64,000 nucleotides of DNA from the NCBI GenBank assembly GCA_022702705.1, contig CM040429.1:109035943-109099942 (forward strand), given 5' to 3'. The notes beneath the pieces were generated by a model. That model searched no databases and was not told the DNA's origin. It saw only the letters and a program-made list of their open reading frames with translations. Shown piece after piece: positions 59,865 through 64,000 of this stretch. Every line of letters begins with the position of its first letter. Within the stretch, counting starts at the first letter, position 1. Both the position numbers and the translations under genes were made by a program. The stretch comes from Papilionanthe hookeriana x Papilionanthe teres. Its lineage: Eukaryota; Streptophyta; Magnoliopsida; Asparagales; Orchidaceae.

Positions 59865-59882
59865 GCTGCGCCAAACAAAGCC
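59865..59882 (-). repeat. Harbinger right terminal inverted repeat
   Basis: The plus strand reads GCTGCGCCAAACAAAGCC, the partner of 52141-52158. Confidence 0.93.
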
Positions 59883-59885
59883 TAA
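59883..59885. repeat. Harbinger target site duplication, right
   Basis: TAA, matching 52138-52140. Confidence 0.9.
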
Positions 59886-60499
59886 ATTATTTTAATTTGG
59901 TTTATAGAAAGGGAACGGGTCACTAGTAGGGTCGACCATAGCCACCCTTGGACATCTAGTAGTGTGAGCCTAGATTAACCCATTATACTAACAATACATC
60001 CAGACCTGATCTATAGATTAGCCAATGTTCTTTATACTATCGAGTGAAGGTAAAGAATAAGAATGCTTCTATTTGGCACAATACCATAAATTTATATTTT
60101 CCACGAATATTACATTATTTAAAATGTCTTGGATTAATTGGAAGCAAGAAAGTTGTTTGCTTATTATTATTTACATAACTCATTATTTTAGTACTATTTT
60201 ATTTCTGCATTTAGTAAATTAAATATTAAATTTATAGCTTTAAAAGAAATACATAAAAATAAAATTAAAATATTTAAAAATCTATAAACCTCCTCGTGGG
60301 ATTGATACTGGGGTATTTATTTAAAGCCTTATATTACTTGAAACAATACGTATACTTGCGTAGTACCTCTAGTGTGTAAAATATTTTCCATAAAATTATA
60401 TTTATATACACTAGCTGCTGCTATTATTATTTGGGTCAAAGTATTGGCTATAACATATTTTTGGAAGCATAAATTAGTGCTTTATTTACGGTCGGGTCA
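59883..60499 (+). repeat. Athila 5' LTR, second part
   Basis: Resumes after the Harbinger element. It holds the GATACTGGGG and ACTTGAAACAATACGTATAC blocks shared with 5200-5260 and 27650-27680, and ends CGGGTCA at 60499. LTR total without the insert is about 1.78 kb, like the minus copy. Confidence 0.85.
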
Positions 60500-60505
60500 A
60501 GTTTT

Positions 60506-60524
60506 TGGTGTCGTTGTCGGGGAG
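60506..60524 (+). other. Primer binding site, tRNA-Asp type, mutated
   Basis: TGGTGTCGTTGTCGGGGAG differs from the Athila-type TGGCGCCGTTGCCGGGGA mainly by C-to-T changes. It lies six bases after the LTR end. Confidence 0.8.
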
Positions 60525-60764
60525 GCAAATTTTTAGATTTTAAATAGTTATTTTATTTTATTTATTTCTTTTATTGTCAAAATACAAAAATATAAAATAC
60601 AAAAACATTTATAAAAACAAAAATAAAAAAAAGAAGAGATTTTATTTCTTGCTATTTTATTTTACTTATTATCTGGATCTGAAGGATTATTACCTCTAGA
60701 CTCTGAATTAGAAAGAACTATAAGAAGATTTAAAAAAGGAAAACAAAATCAAAAATATCAAGAG
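60525..60764 (+). other. Athila leader and possible 5' extension of gag
   Basis: AT-rich leader. From about 60666 the gag frame is open upstream of the ATG and reads SGSEGLLPLDSELERTIRRF, similar to the N-terminus I recall for Athila Gag, so the original start may lie upstream and be lost. Confidence 0.55.
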
Positions 60765-61910
60765 ATGGCTAATTTACATAACAATTTACAGAATCCAATT
60801 GAAATTAATGAACAAAATGTTTACAAACCATTAAGGGATTATGCTAACCCTACAGTTGATGAACTTCATATTAGTATTCAAATACCTGCTGTAGATACTA
60901 ATTCTTTTGAGCTTAAACCATCTGTTATTCAAATGGTTCAAAATAATCAATTTGGGGGAACACCAAATGAGGATCTAAATTTACACCTTGCTAGTTTTTT
61001 AGAACTTTGTGCTTCCTTTAAATATAACAATGTTTCTGATGATGCTGTTAGACATAGACTCTTTCCTTTCTCTTTAAGAGATAAAGCAAAGATATGGCTA
61101 AACTCATTAGCAACAGGTTCTATTAAAACATGGGTGGAAATGGCACAAAAATTCTTTGCTAAATATTTTCCTCCTTCTAAAACTGCTAAATTAAGAAATG
61201 ATATTACTTCATTTAGTCAATTTGATGGGGATACAATTTATGAAACTTGGGAAAGATTTAAAGAACTATTAAGAAAGTGTCATCATCATGCTTTAACTGA
61301 TTGGTTAATTGTTCAAACATCTTATAACAGACTTATTGGATCACTGAAATCAATTATTGATGCTGCTACTGGAGGTTCTTTAATGGCTAAATCATTTGAA
61401 GAAGCTTATACTTTAATTAATGAAATGACTAACAATAATTTTCAATGGCCTTCTGAAAAGGTGAATCCTAAAAGAATGGCAAGTATTCATGATAACGAAG
61501 TCCTTTTTATCTTAGCTTCACAAGTGGTTGCAATATCTAAGAAATTAGATAATTTTTCTATAAATGTATCACATAACAACTCTGCTAATATTGAAGATTC
61601 TCAAACTATTGAAACTTTACAAGCTATTGCTAGTAAAAATAACCCTTATTCAAATTATTATAATCCTGGATGGAAATATCACCCTAATTTTAATTGGAAT
61701 AATTCACAACAACAATGGAGTAATAATCAATCTCATCCAACTAGAAATTGGAACAATGAAGTAAATTCAAACAATAAACCTCCTGGATTTAATAATCAAC
61801 AGAAAAAGTTATCTATAGAAGAATTAATTTTACAACTGAGTAATCAATTACAAAATCAAAACACTGCTATTCGTAATATTGAGAATCAAATGGGGAAATC
61901 ACTAATTTAA
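60765..61910 (+). CDS. Athila Gag (381 codons, ends early by frameshift)
   Basis: Structural protein forming the particle that packages the element RNA. The frame is uninterrupted from ATG 60765 to TAA 61908-61910. Core motifs in order: FLELCASFKYNNV, VRHRLFPFSLRDKAKIWLNS, KFFAKYFPPSKTAKLRNDI, FDGDTIYETWERFKELLRKC, and a C-terminal Asn/Gln-rich part with NPYSNYYNPGWKYHPNF; all are typical of Athila Gag. No CCHC zinc knuckle is visible. The true frame continues after 61910: RPPGTLPSNVEINPK is found in frame from 61913, so a small indel near 61905 separates Gag from the protease part. In intact relatives this would be one continuous ORF, as I recall. Confidence 0.88.
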   Translation: MANLHNNLQNPIEINEQNVYKPLRDYANPTVDELHISIQIPAVDTNSFELKPSVIQMVQNNQFGGTPNEDLNLHLASFLELCASFKYNNVSDDAVRHRLFPFSLRDKAKIWLNSLATGSIKTWVEMAQKFFAKYFPPSKTAKLRNDITSFSQFDGDTIYETWERFKELLRKCHHHALTDWLIVQTSYNRLIGSLKSIIDAATGGSLMAKSFEEAYTLINEMTNNNFQWPSEKVNPKRMASIHDNEVLFILASQVVAISKKLDNFSINVSHNNSANIEDSQTIETLQAIASKNNPYSNYYNPGWKYHPNFNWNNSQQQWSNNQSHPTRNWNNEVNSNNKPPGFNNQQKKLSIEELILQLSNQLQNQNTAIRNIENQMGKSLI

Positions 61911-61912
61911 TT

Positions 61913-64000
61913 AATTACAGACCTCCAGGAACACTTCCTAGTAATGTTGAAATCAACCCAAAAGAAACTGGAAAAGAACATGAACATGCTAATGCTGTAC
62001 AACTTAGAAGTAGAAAGGAATTAAAAGAAAGAATTCAGGATGAAATTGAAAATGAGATTGAGGTTGAAGAGATTGAAAAACCTAAAGAAACTCCTTCTCC
62101 TAGTAGAGATCAGACTGTTATTCCTATTAATGTGGAAGTTGAAAAACCACCCCCACCTTTTTCTCAAAGACTAAAACAACACATGCTTGATCAACAATTT
62201 TCCAAGTTCTTTAATATTTTCAAGAAACTTACCATTAACATACCTTTTGCTGAAGCTTTGGAATAGATGCCAACTTATGCAAAATTTATGACGGATATTT
62301 TAAGTAAGAAACGAAAATTTGAAGCTTTTGAAACTGTTACATTAAGTGAAGAATGTAGTGCAATGATTCAAAAGAAATTACCTCAGAAACTTAATGATCT
62401 GGAAGTTTCACTATACCTTCTGCTATTGGAGAAAAATTTTGTGGAAAAGCTTTATGTGATTTAGGAGTAAGTTTTAATCTCATGCCATTTTCTATTTTTC
62501 GAAGGTTAAATTTAGGAGAGATTTCTCCCACCACTATAACCCTTCAGTTAGCTGATAGATCTATCACTTACTCTAAAGGAGTTATAGATGATGTTCTTGT
62601 TAAAGTGGATAAATTTATTTTCCCTGTGGATTTCATTGTACTTGATATGGAAGAAGATAAAGAAATACCTATTATTTTAGGGAGACCTTTTCTAGCTACT
62701 GGAAGGGCTATGATTGATGTACAAAAAGGTGAATTAACTATTAGAGTTAATGATCAAGAGATTAAATTCAATGTCCTTAAATCAATGAAGTACCCTGACA
62801 AAGAAAAATGCTATCGAATGGATATTATTGATTATATAATTGAAAAACATTATCAAGAAAAATGTAAAGTCATTTATGAAGAAAATTTTGAATTATTAAC
62901 TGAGGAAAATGAAGAACTAAAAGAAGAAGAATTATCTAAAGAAACTCATTATACTAAAGATAATTGGGAAATTTTGGACATAACTCAAAATGATATACTT
63001 TTACCCTCGATTAAAAAAGCCCCTGAACTGGAATTAAAAATGTTACCTGCACATTTAAAGTATGCTTTTCTTGGAAATTCATTAACTTTACCTGTTATTA
63101 TTTCTTCTAAACTAAGCTTAGATCAAGAAGAAAAATTAATAGGAGTGTTAAAGAATTATAAGAAAGTTTTTGGTTGGACTATTGCTGATATAAGAGGAAT
63201 AAGCTCTTCCATCTGTATTCATAGGATTTTAATGGAAGAAGATTTTAAACCTACTATTGAACCTCAACGAAGATTAAATCCTATCATGAAAGGGGTTTTT
63301 AAAAAAGAAATTTTAAAATGGTTAGATGCTGGAATTATTTATCCTGTTTCGGATAGTCAATAGGTGAGTCCTATTCATTGTGTTCCGAAGAAAGGAGGAG
63401 TAGCTGTCATTGTCAATGATAAAAATGAACTAATTCCTACAAGACAAGTTACTGGACGGCGAATTTACATTGATTATCGGAAATTAAATAACACCACTAG
63501 AAAGGATCATTTTCCTTTACCTGTCTTGGATCAAATGCTTGATAAATTAGCTGGACACTCATATTTCTGTTTTCTGGATATATATTTTGGTTATCATCAA
63601 TTACCTGTCGCTCCTGAGGACCAAGAGAAAACAACATTTACAAGTCCTTATGGAACATTTACATTTAGAAGAATGCCTTTCGGTTTATGTAATGCACGTG
63701 CAACTTTTTAAAGATGTATGATGTCAATATTTTGTGATTTGATCGACAAAGGAAATATTTATGGACGATTTTTTAGTTTTTGGAACTTCTTTTGAATCTT
63801 GTTTGGATTTCCAAAGTTTTGAAAAGATGTGAATAAACAAACTTAGTTCTTAACAGGGAAAAATGTCAATTTATGGTCACAGAAGACATTATACTTGGTC
63901 AAAAAATTTCATAAAAAGGGATGGAAGTTGATCAAGCAAAAGTGAAAATTATTGCTGAACTGCAACCACCTACTACTGTTACTAATGTGAGAAGTTTTCT
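61913..64000 (+). pseudogene. Athila pol: linker, protease, reverse transcriptase (partial, broken)
   Basis: Continues gag in another frame: a charged linker (VQLRSRKELKERIQDEIE), then FSQRLKQHMLDQQFSKFF and MPTYAKFMTDILSKKRKF. Aspartic protease follows with DLGVSFNLMP (62458-62487; DLG in place of the usual DTG/DSG, as in many Athila copies) and IPIILGRPFLATGRAMIDVQ. RT follows with KEILKWLDAGIIYPVSDSQ, SPIHCVPKKGG, RIYIDYRKLNNTTRKDHFPL, DQMLDKLAGHSYFCFLDI, RRMPFGLCNARATF and active-site FMDDF (63758-63772), then the thumb to the window end. Damage: TAG at 62264-62266, a frameshift near 62400, TAG at 63361-63363, TAA at 63709-63711, and frameshifts near 63755 and 63830. The three stops sit where Gln, Trp and Gln codons are expected. 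RNase H and integrase lie outside the window. Confidence 0.88.

Larger units (their letters stand above)
52141..59882 (+). mobile_element. PIF/Harbinger DNA transposon, 7742 bp, with captured gene pieces
   Basis: Terminal inverted repeats are GGATTCGTTTGGCGCGGC and, on the opposite strand at the right end, GGCTTTGTTTGGCGCAGC (15 of 18 identical), flanked by TAA duplications. It carries the two standard Harbinger genes in the same direction: a Myb/SANT-like protein (53875-54795) and a DDE transposase (55099-56469). Both contain introns and both are broken. The 5' 500 bases are GC-rich, unlike the surrounding LTR. The 3.4 kb from transposase to right end is longer than usual and includes part of a dual-specificity phosphatase gene (57893-58008) and another exon-like piece on the minus strand (58948-59109). 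Confidence 0.95.
50975..64000 (+). mobile_element. Athila-type retrotransposon, interrupted by Harbinger, runs off right edge
   Basis: 5' LTR (50975-52140 plus 59883-60499), tRNA-Asp-type primer site (60506-60524), gag (60765 onward), then protease and RT. LTR start and end, primer site and protein motifs match Athila. The LTR is split by the PIF/Harbinger element 52141-59882. Several frameshifts and stops make this copy non-functional. The rest of pol and the 3' LTR lie outside the window. Confidence 0.92.

Noticed and set aside
1..64000. tRNA or rRNA genes
   Set aside because: No cloverleaf-like or rRNA-like segments were noticed; tRNA similarity is limited to retroelement primer sites. 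A tRNAscan run would settle this.

Overview
This window looks like a stretch of repeat-dense (probably heterochromatic) nuclear DNA from a flowering plant. No intact single-copy host gene, rRNA or tRNA gene is visible. Almost everything recognisable belongs to plant transposable elements: Athila-type Ty3/gypsy retrotransposons (tRNA-Asp-type primer site, Athila-like Gag and Pol), a second gypsy-like family with very long LTRs and a tRNA-Arg-type primer site (called here the Tat/Ogre-like family), a complete PIF/Harbinger DNA transposon with GT-AG introns, and a small hAT element. The species cannot be named from this sequence.

Layout. 1-4914 is a minus-orientation long LTR that runs off the left edge. 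4915-5401 is an Athila LTR fragment. 5402-6375 is the leader, primer site and LTR end of a minus-orientation long-LTR element. 6376-14039 is a minus-strand Athila copy (3' LTR, PPT, two accessory ORFs, 3' half of pol; the 5' half is lost). 14040-15119 is more of the minus long LTR. 15120-17888 is a plus LTR of a diverged subfamily that opens with a minisatellite full of TTGAC cores. 17889-19910 and about 41740-47633 are two halves of one plus-orientation long LTR (about 7.2 kb once inserts are removed). They are separated by a 21.8-kb block that holds two more long-LTR copies (20890-24629 plus, 35535-39590 minus), an Athila LTR (26146-27760), an inverted repeat, microsatellites and anonymous AT-rich DNA. 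A 689-bp hAT element (41773-42461) sits near the right edge of that block.

47634-50974 is the primer site, leader and a broken unidentified ORF belonging to the long LTR at 17889-47633. 50975-64000 is a plus-strand Athila whose 5' LTR is split by a 7.74-kb PIF/Harbinger element (52141-59882). Athila gag and the protease-RT part of pol follow and run off the right edge. The nesting is at least four levels deep on the right side (LTR at 15120, long LTR at 17889, Athila at 50975, Harbinger at 52141).

How the parts work together. Each retroelement carries the usual cis parts (LTR promoter with TATA box, primer site, polypurine tract), but every coding region inspected contains stops or frameshifts, so all copies seen here look defective. 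The Harbinger element has its two standard genes (Myb/SANT-like protein and DDE transposase), both broken. Between the transposase and its right end it carries a piece of a host dual-specificity phosphatase gene with its intron donor intact. The features most worth attention are the captured gene pieces, the roughly 7-kb LTR, the TTGAC-rich array, the GC-rich palindromes in Athila, and the duplicated primer site beyond an Athila 3' LTR.
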